A DNA stretch of 64,000 bases, taken from positions 2,418,001 through 2,482,000 of the forward strand of contig NZ_CP094970.1 in assembly GCF_025790165.1 (NCBI RefSeq), read 5' to 3'. This document shows, piece after piece, positions 1 to 8,571 of this stretch. Source of the stretch: Solicola gregarius. Lineage in GTDB: Bacteria > Actinomycetota > Actinomycetes > Propionibacteriales > Nocardioidaceae. The first letter of the stretch is position 1; every line of letters starts with the position of its first letter. A program made the position numbers and the translations under genes. The notes under the pieces are model-generated. The model was not told the origin of the DNA. It did no database searches and saw nothing but the letters and a program-made list of their open reading frames with translations.

Positions 1-880
1 CGCGCAGCGCGTCGTTCTCCGGCGATGCCACGACGACGAACGCCGTCTCTGGTGCCTGCAGCAGCGCGTACGTCGCCTCCGCGCGCTGCCGGAAGCCACC
101 GAACAGGGTGTCGAACGCCGCGACGAACGTCTGTACGTCGGTGAGGATCTGCGCGCCGAGCACCTTGTTGAGCGCTCCCGTGACCATGCCGAACCCCGCC
201 GTGAGGAAACGGGCGGGACCGCGCGCGGGCGTCAGGAGCAGCTTGATGAACCGCCCGTCGAGCAACGACGACAGGCGCTCGGGTGCGTCGAGGAAGTCGA
301 GCGCCGACCGCGACGGCGGTGTGTCGACGACGATGAGGTCCCAGCGACCGCCCTCGACCGCATCGGCGTGCAGCTGGCCGAGCTTCTCCATCGCCATGTA
401 CTCCTGGGTGCCGGCGAACGAGCTCGACAGCGCGATGTAGAAGGGGTTCTGCAGGATCTGCTTCGCCTTCTCCGGCGACGCGTGCGCCTCGACGACCTCG
501 TCGAAGGTGCGCTTCATATCGAGCATCATCGCGTCGAGGGACCCCCCGTTTGCTCCCGCGTCACGCACCGGGCGGGGTACGTTGTCGAGCTCCGTCAACC
601 CCATGGACTGCGCAAGCCGGCGGGCCGGATCGATGGTCAGAACGCACACCTTGCGGCCCTGCTCCGCCGCGCGCAGGGCGAGCGCGGCCGACGTCGTCGT
701 CTTGCCGACGCCGCCCGAGCCGCAACAGACGATGATCCTCGTCTCGCGATCCGCGATGAGCGCGTCGGCGTCGAGTACGTCGCCCGTGCCGTCGCCATCG
801 CCCGGTCGGCTCCAGCCGCCGTACCGGTGTCGTTCGCGGGGCGTACCCGTGCGCGGCGACGTCCGCGATCGCGGGCTCAT
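1..880 (-). CDS. ArsA-family ATPase, second of pair (3' end outside window)
   Basis: P-loop ATPase of the ArsA/GET3 (anion-transporting ATPase-like) family. From ATG at 880 about 293 residues are visible before the window edge. A non-conserved N-terminal tail of about 45 residues is followed by the deviant Walker A GSGGVGKT (residues 54-61). Downstream segments such as LQNPFYIALSS and VVDTPPSRSALDFLDAP are typical of this actinobacterial subgroup. The start codon overlaps the repaired stop of the upstream ArsA-like gene (ATGA), so the two are translationally coupled. Paired ArsA-like ATPases of this kind are common in actinomycetes and are not linked to arsenic; their physiological role is unknown. 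Family assignment is sure, function is not. Confidence 0.88.
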   Translation of the reverse strand, partial: MSPRSRTSPRTGTPRERHRYGGWSRPGDGDGTGDVLDADALIADRETRIIVCCGSGGVGKTTTSAALALRAAEQGRKVCVLTIDPARRLAQSMGLTELDNVPRPVRDAGANGGSLDAMMLDMKRTFDEVVEAHASPEKAKQILQNPFYIALSSSFAGTQEYMAMEKLGQLHADAVEGGRWDLIVVDTPPSRSALDFLDAPERLSSLLDGRFIKLLLTPARGPARFLTAGFGMVTGALNKVLGAQILTDVQTFVAAFDTLFGGFRQRAEATYALLQAPETAFVVVASPENDALR

Positions 881-1844
881 CCGATGCCTTCCTCACGGAG
901 GACCTCGGCGAGCTGGTAGACCGCACCGAGGTCGACGTCGTCCAGAAGCCGGGGAGCTCGTGCACCGGGCGGTCGATGCCCGCGAGAATCGTGCGCTGCT
1001 CGTCCTGTAGCTCCTGGCGCAGTACGTCGGCCGCGCCCCCGGCCAGTAAGGCGTCGGCGACCGGGCCGTCGGCCGGAAGACCCTCGGTCGCCAGCACCTT
1101 GCGTACGGCTGCGGTGTCGAGGTCGCGGAGCCGCTCACGACTGGCGGCGTCGAGTGCCGCGCGGCGTACCTGGTTGACGAACACCCGACCAACCGGCAGC
1201 TCGGCCTCGCGCAGCTCCGCGATGGCGTCGAGCGTCTCCTGCACGGGCATCTCCTCCAGCAGCGTGACGATGTGGACGGCCGTACGCTTCGCGCGCAGCA
1301 ACGTCATGATCGAGTCGGCCTGGCGGCGGATGGGTCCGACCTTGGCGAGCCCGGCGACCTCGCTGTTGACGTTCAGGAAGCGGGCGATCCGACCCGTCGG
1401 CGGCGCGTCGACGACGACGGCGTCGTACACGAACTCGCCGTCGGGCTGGCGTCGGCGAACCGCCTCGTACACCTTCCCGGTCAGCAGTACGTCGCGTACG
1501 CCGGGCGCGATCGTGGTCGCGAAGTCGATGATGCCGAAGCGGTCGAGCGCCTTGCCGGCGCGGCCGAGGCGGTAGAACATCGCGAGGTACTCCAGCAATG
1601 CGGCCTCGGCGTCGATCGCCAGCGCGTACACCTGCCCGCCGTCGGGACTCGACGCGACGAGCCGCTCCTCGTACGGAAGCGGCGGTACGTCGAAGAGCTG
1701 CGCGATGCCCTGGCGGCCTTCGACCTCGCACAGCAGCACATGCCTGCCCTCGCTGGCCAATGTCATCGCAAGGGATGCGGCCACGGTCGTCTTGCCGGTG
1801 CCGCCCTTGCCGGTGACGATGTGCAGGCGCTTGCGGGGTGCCAC
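877..1844 (-). CDS. ArsA-family ATPase, first of pair, with a frameshift
   Basis: ArsA/GET3-type ATPase starting at GTG 1844. The deviant Walker A GKGGTGKT is at residues 12-19, and a switch-like VVDAPPTGRIARFL segment follows. The reading frame is intact to about residue 297 (VHELP). It then leaves the family sequence at a run of four G on the plus strand (951-954). Adding one G restores the expected ending RLLDDVDLGAVYQLAEVLRE and a TGA at 877-879 that overlaps the next ATG. As written, the frame instead runs on to 561 out of frame with the downstream gene. A one-base sequencing or assembly error in a homopolymer is the likely cause; a true mutation cannot be excluded. Confidence 0.85.
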
Positions 1845-1853
1845 GGGTCGAGC

Positions 1854-2624
1854 CTATGCCTTTGCAGGTGCCGCGAGCGCATCGCGGACGACGGACCACG
1901 CCGGCGTGAGCGGGTCGACCAATGCGAAGTGCTCGACGCCGACGAGCTCGTGCAGCAGCGTTGGTACGCCGAGCCCACGGCTGTGCTCGATGGGTACGCG
2001 CTGGTCCTCGTCGCCGTGCAGGATGACGATCGGTGGTTCGGCTGCGTGCAGGCGAGAGGTGAGGTCGGCGTCGGCGAACTCCTCGGGACGGTCGTCCGGG
2101 CTTCCGCCCAGCAGGGCGACGACCGCGCCCTCGTCGAGGTCGTCGGCGTACGCGCTGGCGAGGTCGGCGACCGGGGCGAGTGCTACGACGCGGTCCACCG
2201 TTCGCGGTGCCGTGAGGCCCCACCACAGAGCGAGGTGGCCTCCGGCGGAGTGGCCGAGCAGCCGGTACGGCCCGGCCTCGACCCGCCCAGGGACGGCGTC
2301 GGCGATCAACGACGGGAGCGTGGCGCGTACCGCCTCGATGTCGGCGCGAATCTCCGGCCACCGGGCAGCCGGCGTACGGCGGTATTCAGGAGTCGCGACC
2401 GCGTATCCGTCGCGGCGCAGCGCATCGGCCAGCGAACGGGTGTACACGCGGTCGACGCTGTCGCGCCAGAAGCCGCCGTGCAGCACGACGACGAGCGGCG
2501 CGGGGACGCCATCGCCGGGCGGGAGGTGCACGTCGACGATGTGCTCCGGTGATTGCCCGTACGTGAGTACGAGGTCGGGCGGCGGCGCAGGCCGGCTCAG
2601 GACGGCGCGTGGATCGTGCGTCAT
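1854..2624 (-). CDS. Alpha/beta hydrolase fold protein
   Basis: A 256-residue alpha/beta hydrolase of the dienelactone hydrolase/carboxylesterase-like group. The oxyanion motif HGGFW is at residues 49-53, the nucleophile elbow GHSAGGH has Ser126, the acid lies in HGDEDQ (about 205-207) and a C-terminal His is in VEHFA (about 232). No signal peptide is visible, so it is probably cytoplasmic. ATG 2624 was chosen because upstream in-frame residues are low-complexity and run into the promoter of the divergent gene at 2667. The substrate cannot be predicted; serine esterase or peptidase activity is the family expectation. Confidence 0.85.
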   Translation of the reverse strand: MTHDPRAVLSRPAPPPDLVLTYGQSPEHIVDVHLPPGDGVPAPLVVVLHGGFWRDSVDRVYTRSLADALRRDGYAVATPEYRRTPAARWPEIRADIEAVRATLPSLIADAVPGRVEAGPYRLLGHSAGGHLALWWGLTAPRTVDRVVALAPVADLASAYADDLDEGAVVALLGGSPDDRPEEFADADLTSRLHAAEPPIVILHGDEDQRVPIEHSRGLGVPTLLHELVGVEHFALVDPLTPAWSVVRDALAAPAKA

Positions 2625-2666
2625 GGGCCCAGGATGCACTAGTGACCGATGAAGTATCGTCGCCGC

Positions 2667-2825
2667 ATGACCCAGTGGGAATACCTCACCGCGCCCGTGC
2701 TGGTGCACTCGACGAAGCAGATTCTCGACAACTTCGGCTCCGAGGGCTGGGAGCTCGTCCAGATCGTTCCGGGCATGAACCCGGAGAACCTCGTCGCGTA
2801 CTTCAAGCGTCCGAAGGAGTCCTGA
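2667..2825 (+). CDS. DUF4177 small protein
   Basis: A 52-residue protein beginning MTQWEYLTAPVL, with the DUF4177 signature LDNFGSEGWELVQIVPG and a C-terminal YFKRP. Its stop overlaps the ATG of the following RidA gene (TGATG at 2823-2827), so the two are co-translated. DUF4177 proteins are small alpha/beta domains of unknown role, and the adjacency to RidA is frequent in actinomycetes. The gene is divergent from the alpha/beta hydrolase, with only about 42 bp between the starts. Confidence 0.85.
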   Translation: MTQWEYLTAPVLVHSTKQILDNFGSEGWELVQIVPGMNPENLVAYFKRPKES

Positions 2826-3286
2826 TGGCTACCCCCGAAGAGCGCCTCGCCGAGCTCGGCCTGACCGTCCCCGAGGTCGTGCCGCCCGTCGCCGCGTACG
2901 TGCCCGCGCTGCGCACCGGCTCGTACGTCTATACGGCGGGCCAGGTGCCGTTGCGCGACGGCAAGCCGCTCGCGACCGGCAAGGTCGGCGCGGAGGTCAG
3001 CCCGGAGGTGGCGACCGAATGCGCTCAACAGTGTGGGCTCAATGCGATCGCGGCACTCGCGACCCAGGTCGACGATCTCTCGCAGGTCGTGCGCATCGTC
3101 AAGGTCGTCGCGTTCGTCGCGAGCGCGCCCGACTTCACCGGCCAGCCTGCCGTTGCGAACGGCGCGAGCGAGCTGTTCGGCAACGTGTTCGGTGACGCCG
3201 GCGTGCATGCGCGAAGTGCGGTCGGCGTGGCGGCGCTGCCGCTCGACGTACCAGTCGAGGTCGAGCTGATCGCCGAGGTCCGTTAG
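2825..3286 (+). CDS. ridA: RidA family protein (enamine/imine deaminase)
   Basis: A 153-residue RidA/YjgF/YER057c/UK114-family protein. RidA hydrolyses reactive enamine/imine intermediates such as 2-aminoacrylate and so protects PLP enzymes. It has an N-terminal strand region (AYVPALRTGSYVYTAGQVPL) and a C-terminal VGVAALPLDVPVEVELIAEV. The catalytic-type Arg of the RidA subgroup (usually in an RxxVxVxxLP context) is replaced by S in ARSAVGVAALP, placing this nearer to the Rid4-7-like branches than to archetypal RidA. The ATG overlaps the DUF4177 stop. Confidence 0.88.
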   Translation: MATPEERLAELGLTVPEVVPPVAAYVPALRTGSYVYTAGQVPLRDGKPLATGKVGAEVSPEVATECAQQCGLNAIAALATQVDDLSQVVRIVKVVAFVASAPDFTGQPAVANGASELFGNVFGDAGVHARSAVGVAALPLDVPVEVELIAEVR

Positions 3287-3451
3287 CTAGTGCCTCGCCA
3301 ACCAACATCCGGCCTGTTGCGCGACGCCCGGACGGGCGCCTCGCTTCGTTCTCGTCGGTCGAAGGTGGCCGTCACCGACGTCCCTCCTCGGCCTCGCGAG
3401 GCATCCCGCCGGACGCCGCTCACGACGGCCCGACGTTGATTGGAGAGGCAC

Positions 3452-4261
3452 ATGCGCGTCCCGCTGCCCGCGTCGCTTCGTGACCACGTCGCAAACCGTA
3501 CGGCCGAGCCCGTGCGGCCGGTCAACGCTGCGACGGTCGTGCTTCTGCGCGATGGCGCGGACGGCGTCGAGGCGTACTTCCTGCGGAGGCAGCGCAGCAT
3601 GGCCTTCGCCGCCGGCATGTACGTCTTCCCGGGCGGCCGGGTCGACCCGCGTGACGCGGACGCCGACGTACGATGGGTCGGTCCGCCGGCCGCCGCGTGG
3701 GCCGAACGCTTCGGGTGTGACGAGGGGCTCGCGCGGGCGCTGGTCTGTGCCGCGGTACGCGAGACGTACGAGGAGTCAGCCGTCCTGCTCGCCGGCGACG
3801 AGTCGCAGGTGGTCGCCGACGTCACGGGCGACGAATGGGAGGCCGACCGGCAAGCGCTCGTCGGCCACGAGCTGTCGCTCGCCGCACTACTCGAGCGACG
3901 CGGGCTGGCCGTACGCGCCGACCTGCTCGCGGCATGGACGCACTGGATCACGCCGGAGTTCGAACCGCGGAGATTCGATACGCGGTTCTTCGTCGCGGTG
4001 CTGCCGGCCGGGCAGCGTACTCGTGACGTGAGCACCGAGGCGGACCGAGTCGAGTGGCTATCGCTGTCCGACGCGCTCCGGAGGGAAGGGCGCGACGAGA
4101 TCGCGATGATGCCGCCGACGTGGGTGACCTGTCGCGACCTGGCAGCACTCGGCTCGGCCGCCGAGGCACTGAGCGTCGCGCCGGCGCGGCGCATCGTGCC
4201 GGTCGAACCGCGCTTGGTGGACGACGACGGCGAGTACTTCCTGGAGACGGAGCTGCCGTGA
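3452..4261 (+). CDS. NUDIX hydrolase
   Basis: A 269-residue NUDIX-fold hydrolase. The G of the Nudix box is at GGRVDP (about 61-66) and the catalytic helix RETYEESAVLL is at about 103-113, separated by an insertion of about 35 residues, as in the NUDT8/NUDT19-like (RP2p) subgroup, which acts on CoA or acyl-CoA derivatives. ATG 3452 is preceded by GGAGAGG; the upstream in-frame TTG is part of that Shine-Dalgarno sequence. The stop overlaps the GTG of the metallo-beta-lactamase gene (GTGA at 4258-4261), indicating an operon. The preceding 165 bp contain no gene. Confidence 0.85.
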   Translation: MRVPLPASLRDHVANRTAEPVRPVNAATVVLLRDGADGVEAYFLRRQRSMAFAAGMYVFPGGRVDPRDADADVRWVGPPAAAWAERFGCDEGLARALVCAAVRETYEESAVLLAGDESQVVADVTGDEWEADRQALVGHELSLAALLERRGLAVRADLLAAWTHWITPEFEPRRFDTRFFVAVLPAGQRTRDVSTEADRVEWLSLSDALRREGRDEIAMMPPTWVTCRDLAALGSAAEALSVAPARRIVPVEPRLVDDDGEYFLETELP

Positions 4262-5028
4262 CTTGGTCGGGTGGTCGTTTCGGGGAGCGGGCGGAGTGCG
4301 TCCTCGCGCACAATCCGGGCATCATGACGCTCGACGGTACGAACACCTGGGTGCTGCGAGAGGTGGGCGCGGCGCGGTCGATCGTGGTCGACCCGGGGCC
4401 GCCCGAGCCGGAGCATCTCGATGCGGTCGAGGCTGCCGCAGGGTCGGTCGGTGTCGTGCTGCTGACGCATCGCCACATCGACCACTCGGAGTCCGCGGCC
4501 GCGTTCGCGTCCCGGGTGGGCTGCGAGGTGCGGGCGGCCGACGCCTCGTTGCGTACGAGCGCTGCCGGGCTCAACGATGGTGACCGGGTCGAGGTCGACG
4601 GGCTGGTCGTCGAGGCCGTCGCAACACCCGGGCACACCAGCGACTCGGTGAGCCTGCTCGTCGGCGCCGACTCGGCCCTGCTCACCGGCGACACGGTGCT
4701 GGGCCGGGGCACGAGCGTCGTCGCGCAGCCCGACGGCGACCTCGGCGCATACCTCGACTCGTTGCGGCGATTGCGACGACTCGTCGACGAGCGCGGCGTA
4801 CGCCGGCTGCTGCCCGGACATGGCCCGGTGATCGAGAACCCGGCCGAGGTGCTCGACGGCTACCTCACGCACCGGGCCGAGCGGCTGGAGCAGGTACGCG
4901 CGGCGGTAGCCGAAGGTGCGAGCACGGCCCGCGAGGTCGTCGAGCGGGTGTACGCCGACGTCGACGAGTCGCTGTGGCCGGCCGCCGAACAGTCCGTGGC
5001 CGCACAGCTGGCGTACCTGCGGCGCTGA
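4258..5028 (+). CDS. Metallo-beta-lactamase-fold hydrolase (LACTB2/glyoxalase II-like)
   Basis: A 256-residue MBL-fold protein starting at GTG 4258. The zinc-binding motif THRHIDH (70-76, HxHxDH) is followed by the later ligands in TPGHTSDS, LTGDTVLG and LLPGHGPVI. The C-terminal helical part resembles the LACTB2-like winged domain. It could be a hydroxyacylglutathione/thioester hydrolase or a nuclease-like member; the context (NUDIX in the same operon) does not decide. The annotation to fold level is secure. Confidence 0.85.
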   Translation: MTWSGGRFGERAECVLAHNPGIMTLDGTNTWVLREVGAARSIVVDPGPPEPEHLDAVEAAAGSVGVVLLTHRHIDHSESAAAFASRVGCEVRAADASLRTSAAGLNDGDRVEVDGLVVEAVATPGHTSDSVSLLVGADSALLTGDTVLGRGTSVVAQPDGDLGAYLDSLRRLRRLVDERGVRRLLPGHGPVIENPAEVLDGYLTHRAERLEQVRAAVAEGASTAREVVERVYADVDESLWPAAEQSVAAQLAYLRR

Positions 5029-5067
5029 GGCCGCGCGGGCGACTCGCGTGGCGCCCGTGTTGCGATC

Positions 5068-5193
5068 GGTTACGCCCCGGTCTCTTCCTAGTGGATCTGG
5101 GCGTAACCGGTCGCTTTGGGAATGCGACCTGGGCGTAACCGGTCGCTTTGGAATGCGACCTGGGCGTAACCGGTCGCTTTGGAAGTGTGACCA
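5068..5193. repeat. Left direct repeat and tandem 31-32 bp units flanking the AbiEi-like gene
   Basis: Positions 5070-5146 match 6299-6375 with one mismatch (58 identical bases, one C/T change, 18 identical bases). Within the left copy, three near-identical 31-32 bp units beginning GGGCGTAACCGGTCGCTTTG lie head to tail (5099-5130, 5131-5161, 5162-5193). GGTTACGCCC (5068-5077) is the inverted complement of GGGCGTAACC (5099-5108), so a hairpin with a 21-nt loop can form. There are no spacers between units, so this is not a CRISPR array. Confidence 0.9.
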
Positions 5194-5282
5194 ACGGCGA
5201 CACCACGGGGTGATCCACAGCTTTTCCACAGACGTACGTATGGGTCTTTCCCAATTGGGCCCAGTAGGCGACTCTGTGGCGC

Positions 5283-6254
5283 ATGCCGAGGAGGGCGAGC
5301 TACGACATGCGCGCCGTTGACGAGATCATTGCGCGAAGCGAGCGGGTGGTGACGCATGCCGAGTTGATGGAACTCGGCATGCGGCGGAGCACAATCTGTC
5401 GGCGGATGAAGCCGGGTGGGCCGTGGCAATGGATTCTGCCGGGAGTCACCCTCTGCCATACCGGTACGCCGACGCAGCGCGAACGCATGCTCGCTGCGGT
5501 CAAGTACGGTGGCCCCGGCTGCGTGATCACGGGTGAAAGCGGCTTGCGTGAGTACGGCGTACGCGCACGATTGGATCCGCGAATTCACATCCTGGTGCCA
5601 CATGACAGGCACCGATCGTCGCATCACTTCGTCGTGGTCGAGCGCACCAGGAAACTGCCCGATCCCGTCGTCCGTCGCGGGCTGCCGCTGGCTCCGATCC
5701 CTCGCTGTTGCCTCGACGGCTGTCGTCGGGTGACGGGATCGGCCGCGGTTCGTGCTGCTATAGCGGAGGTCGTACAGCGGAGGATGTGCACGCCGATGCA
5801 GATTCGGCAAACGATCGAAAGCATGGCGACGCAGCGCAGCGGCCGAGCGAGACGAGTGCTGATCGAAATCGAGGCGGGCATCCGCTCTTCGGCCGAGGGC
5901 AACGCGCGAGACGTCTTCGCCGCAGGCGATGTGCCGATGCCCGAGTGGAATGTCGAGCTATACACGCCGGACGGGACGCTCCTGTGCGTTCCGGACGGAT
6001 GGTGGGACGACCTTGCCCTCGCGCTCCAGATCGATTCGATGGAGTGGCACCTCAGCCCTGAGCTATACAAGCGAACGCAGGCCACGCAGCGTGTTCTGGC
6101 CCAGATGGGAATCCCGTTCCTGCCCTGGGCACCCGGAGACGTGTCACGGGATCCTGATGCGTTTCTCGCAAGCGCCCGGGCGTTCCGTGCGGGGAACGCC
6201 GGGCGGCCTCGGCCCGACCTCATCGTTGTACGCAAAGACGCGGACGCAGCTTGA
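5283..6254 (+). CDS. AbiEi-like winged-helix protein with DUF559/Vsr-like C-terminal domain
   Basis: A 323-residue protein. The N-terminal 60 residues (VDEIIARSERVVTHAELMEL, then RRSTICRRMK) fit the AbiEi/type IV antitoxin winged-helix domain. The C-terminal part (about 225-300) has DDLALALQIDSMEWH followed by a helix KRTQATQRVLAQMGIPFLPW, the pattern of the DUF559/very-short-patch-repair nuclease fold. No AbiEii toxin partner is adjacent. ATG 5283 is used; ATG 5307 with an upstream AGGAGGG is an alternative. The gene lies alone between two 77-bp direct repeats and by eye is less GC-rich than its neighbours, suggesting acquisition. Function unknown. Confidence 0.65.
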   Translation: MPRRASYDMRAVDEIIARSERVVTHAELMELGMRRSTICRRMKPGGPWQWILPGVTLCHTGTPTQRERMLAAVKYGGPGCVITGESGLREYGVRARLDPRIHILVPHDRHRSSHHFVVVERTRKLPDPVVRRGLPLAPIPRCCLDGCRRVTGSAAVRAAIAEVVQRRMCTPMQIRQTIESMATQRSGRARRVLIEIEAGIRSSAEGNARDVFAAGDVPMPEWNVELYTPDGTLLCVPDGWWDDLALALQIDSMEWHLSPELYKRTQATQRVLAQMGIPFLPWAPGDVSRDPDAFLASARAFRAGNAGRPRPDLIVVRKDADAA

Positions 6255-6298
6255 CGCGGGTCGAACTCGTCGGGCGACTGTCTGGATGATGCGATCCA

Positions 6299-6380
6299 TT
6301 ACGCCCCGGTCTCTTCCTAGTGGATCTGGGCGTAACCGGTCGCTTTGGGAATGCGATCTGGGCGTAACCGGTCGCAAATG
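6299..6380. repeat. Right direct repeat flanking the AbiEi-like gene
   Basis: Second copy of the repeat at 5070-5146 in the same orientation, identical apart from a C-to-T change at 6357. It carries one complete 32-bp unit (6328-6359) and a truncated second (6360-6375), after which the sequence diverges. It ends just 3' of crp, which lies on the opposite strand. Confidence 0.9.
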
Positions 6381-6382
6381 CG

Positions 6383-7060
6383 CTAGCGCGACCGCCGCTG
6401 CAGCCGCTCCAGGTCGAGGATGACCACCGACCGCGGCTCGAGCCGCAGCCAGCCGCGCATGGCGAAGTCGGCGAGCGCCTTGTTGACGGTCTCGCGAGAC
6501 GCGCCGACGAGCTGCGCGAGCTCCTCCTGCGTCAGGTCGTGATGGACGTGGATGCCGTCGTCGGCCTTGCGGCCGAAGCGCGACGACAGGTCGAGGAGGG
6601 CCTTCGCGACCCGGCCCGGCACATCGGAGAACACCAGGTCGGCGACCACGTCGTTCGTACGCCGCAGCCGCGCGGCGAGCTGGTGCAGCAGCGCCCGCGC
6701 GACGTTCGGGTGGTCGTTGAGCCAGACGATCAGCTCGTCGTGGCCGAGGCTCTGCATCGAGCAGTCCGTGACCGCCGTAGCCGTCGTCGATCGCGGGCCC
6801 GGGTCGAACAGCGACAGTTCGCCGAACATCTGGCCGGGCCCCAGGATCGCGAGGAGGTTCTCGCGGCCGTCGGCGGAGGTACGCCCGAGCTTGATCTTCC
6901 CGTCGGTCACGATGTACAGCCGGTCACCGGAGTCACCTTCGTGGAACAGGACCTCGCCTCGACTCAGCTGCGTCTCGGTCATCTGCGCCCCGAGCGAGGC
7001 CGCCGCCTCGTCGTCGAGGCCAGAGAAGAGCAAAGCCTGACGGAGCACGTCGTTGTCCAC
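6383..7060 (-). CDS. crp: Crp/Fnr family transcriptional regulator
   Basis: A 225-residue cAMP-receptor-type regulator. An N-terminal cyclic-nucleotide-binding beta-roll ([30 protein letters not shown] and [10 protein letters not shown] in the position of the phosphate-binding cassette) is followed by a C-terminal HTH ([20 protein letters not shown]). Length and sequence match the actinobacterial Crp (GlxR/Cmr-type) orthologues. GTG 7060 was chosen because it is preceded by AGGAG at good spacing and starts the conserved [15 protein letters not shown]; upstream in-frame residues are basic low-complexity. It is divergent from nth, with 144 bp between the starts. Confidence 0.92.
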   Translation of the reverse strand: MDNDVLRQALLFSGLDDEAAASLGAQMTETQLSRGEVLFHEGDSGDRLYIVTDGKIKLGRTSADGRENLLAILGPGQMFGELSLFDPGPRSTTATAVTDCSMQSLGHDELIVWLNDHPNVARALLHQLAARLRRTNDVVADLVFSDVPGRVAKALLDLSSRFGRKADDGIHVHHDLTQEELAQLVGASRETVNKALADFAMRGWLRLEPRSVVILDLERLQRRSR

Positions 7061-7204
7061 TGGATCTCCTCGCCGTCGTGCACGCCTGCGGATCGGTGTG
7101 CTTCGCTTCACATTCTGTCCTATCCTGCAGACGAATGGCGAAGAGGACACGTTCCTGGCCCAACACCGCCCGGGCGTGTCGCCGCACGCCCGTACCCTGG
7201 ATGC

Positions 7205-7936
7205 GTGCCGACCCCGACTCCCACCCGCGCCGCAGACGTCCCCAAGCCCCCTACTTCGCTGGTACGCCGGGCACGCAAGATCGACCGCGTGCTCGCAGAG
7301 ACCTACCCCGACGCGAAGGCCGAGCTCGACTTCACCAACGCGTTCGAGCTGCTGGTGGTGACCGTCCTCTCGGCACAGACCACCGACAAACGCGTCAACG
7401 CCGTCAGTCCGACCCTGTTCGCGACGTACCCCGACGCAGCGGCGATGGCCGCCGGCGACCGTACGACGCTCGAGGAGATGCTGAAGCCGGTCGGCTTCTT
7501 CCGGGCGAAGACCGAGAGCCTGCTGAAGCTGTCGGGTGCGCTCTGTGAGCGGTTCGGCGGCGAGGTGCCGGCGAAGCTGGACGACCTCGTGACGCTACCC
7601 GGCGTCGGCCGCAAGACCGCCAACGTCGTTCTCGGCAACGCATTCGGAGTTCCCGGCATCACCGTCGACACCCACTTCGGCCGCCTCGTACGCCGCTTCG
7701 GCTGGACCGACGAGACCGATCCGGTGAAGGTCGAGCACGCGATCGGGGCCCTGTTTCCCAAGCGCGACTGGACGATGCTGAGTCACCACCTGATCTGGCA
7801 CGGTCGCCGCTGCTGCCACGCGCGCAAGCCCGCCTGCGGCGCCTGCCCCGTCGCCCGCTGGTGCCCGGCGTTCGGCGAAGGGCCGACCGGGTACGACGAG
7901 GCGGCCAAGCTCCTGCGTACCGAGGGGCGGGCATGA
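7205..7936 (+). CDS. nth: Endonuclease III (DNA glycosylase/AP lyase)
   Basis: A 243-residue endonuclease III of base-excision repair, removing oxidised pyrimidines and cleaving AP sites. The helix-hairpin-helix [14 protein letters not shown] contains the catalytic Lys, and VDTHFGRL carries the catalytic Asp. The C-terminal [4Fe-4S] ligands fit C-x6-C-x2-C-x5-C ([17 protein letters not shown]). GTG 7205 gives a short non-conserved N-terminus before [13 protein letters not shown]. The stop overlaps the ATG of the TlpA gene (ATGA). Confidence 0.94.
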   Translation: MPTPTPTRAADVPKPPTSLVRRARKIDRVLAETYPDAKAELDFTNAFELLVVTVLSAQTTDKRVNAVSPTLFATYPDAAAMAAGDRTTLEEMLKPVGFFRAKTESLLKLSGALCERFGGEVPAKLDDLVTLPGVGRKTANVVLGNAFGVPGITVDTHFGRLVRRFGWTDETDPVKVEHAIGALFPKRDWTMLSHHLIWHGRRCCHARKPACGACPVARWCPAFGEGPTGYDEAAKLLRTEGRA

Positions 7937-8571
7937 GATGGGCAGGCGCTGCGATCGCCGCGGCGACCTGCCTGCTCGGCACGCTGGCGGCCTGCGCACC
8001 ACCGACGTCGTCCGACGACGAGGGCGGCGGCGGATCGCTGCCGGCCTCCCAGCTGTCTGACGTCGACGTCGATACGCCGGAGCTTGCGAACCTCAAGCGG
8101 GCGGCCGGTATCGACGACTGTCCCCAGCTCGACGGCGGGGTCGCGCCCGTCGACGACGGCCTCCCCGACGTCACGCTTCCCTGTCTTGGCGGCGGGCCCG
8201 ACGTCAAGCTGTCGGCACTGCGCGGCAAGCCGACCCTGATCAACGTGTGGGCAAGTTGGTGCGAGCCGTGCCGCCGGGAGCTCCCCGTCATCCAGCAGCT
8301 GCACGAGTCCGGCAAGGTACGGGTGATCGGGATCGACATCGAAGACCCGCAACCCGATACGGCTATCGAGCTCGCGGCCGACAGCGGCGTCACGTACCCG
8401 TCGATGGCCGACCCCGGAGGCGACTCCAAACCCGGCTTGCTGGTGGCCACCGTTCCGCAGACCGTGTTCGTCGACGACCAGGGCCGCATCGCGGGCACCG
8501 CGCGCAAGGAGTACTCGTCGTACGAGATGCTCGCGGCAGACGTACGCGAGCATCTCGGGGTGCGGCCCTGA
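7933..8571 (+). CDS. TlpA-like thioredoxin-fold lipoprotein
   Basis: A 212-residue membrane-anchored thiol-disulfide protein. The lipobox LGTLAAC places the lipidated Cys at 21, and the thioredoxin active site WCEPC is at 109-113 (Cys110/Cys113). Two further cysteines (63 and 84) precede the domain. The family reduces or isomerises disulfides outside the membrane, for example in cytochrome maturation or redox homeostasis. It is co-translated with nth and with the following NUDIX gene (stop/start overlap at 8569-8573), an arrangement conserved in many actinomycetes. Confidence 0.9.
   Translation: MRWAGAAIAAATCLLGTLAACAPPTSSDDEGGGGSLPASQLSDVDVDTPELANLKRAAGIDDCPQLDGGVAPVDDGLPDVTLPCLGGGPDVKLSALRGKPTLINVWASWCEPCRRELPVIQQLHESGKVRVIGIDIEDPQPDTAIELAADSGVTYPSMADPGGDSKPGLLVATVPQTVFVDDQGRIAGTARKEYSSYEMLAADVREHLGVRP

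Noticed and set aside
5099-5193. Tandem repeats resembling a CRISPR array
   Set aside because: The 31-32 bp units are contiguous with no spacers, and there are no cas genes.
5211-5231. TGATCCACAGCTTTTCCACAG resembles DnaA boxes, hinting at an origin
   Set aside because: Only two imperfect boxes, no AT-rich unwinding region, and no dnaA, dnaN or partition genes nearby.
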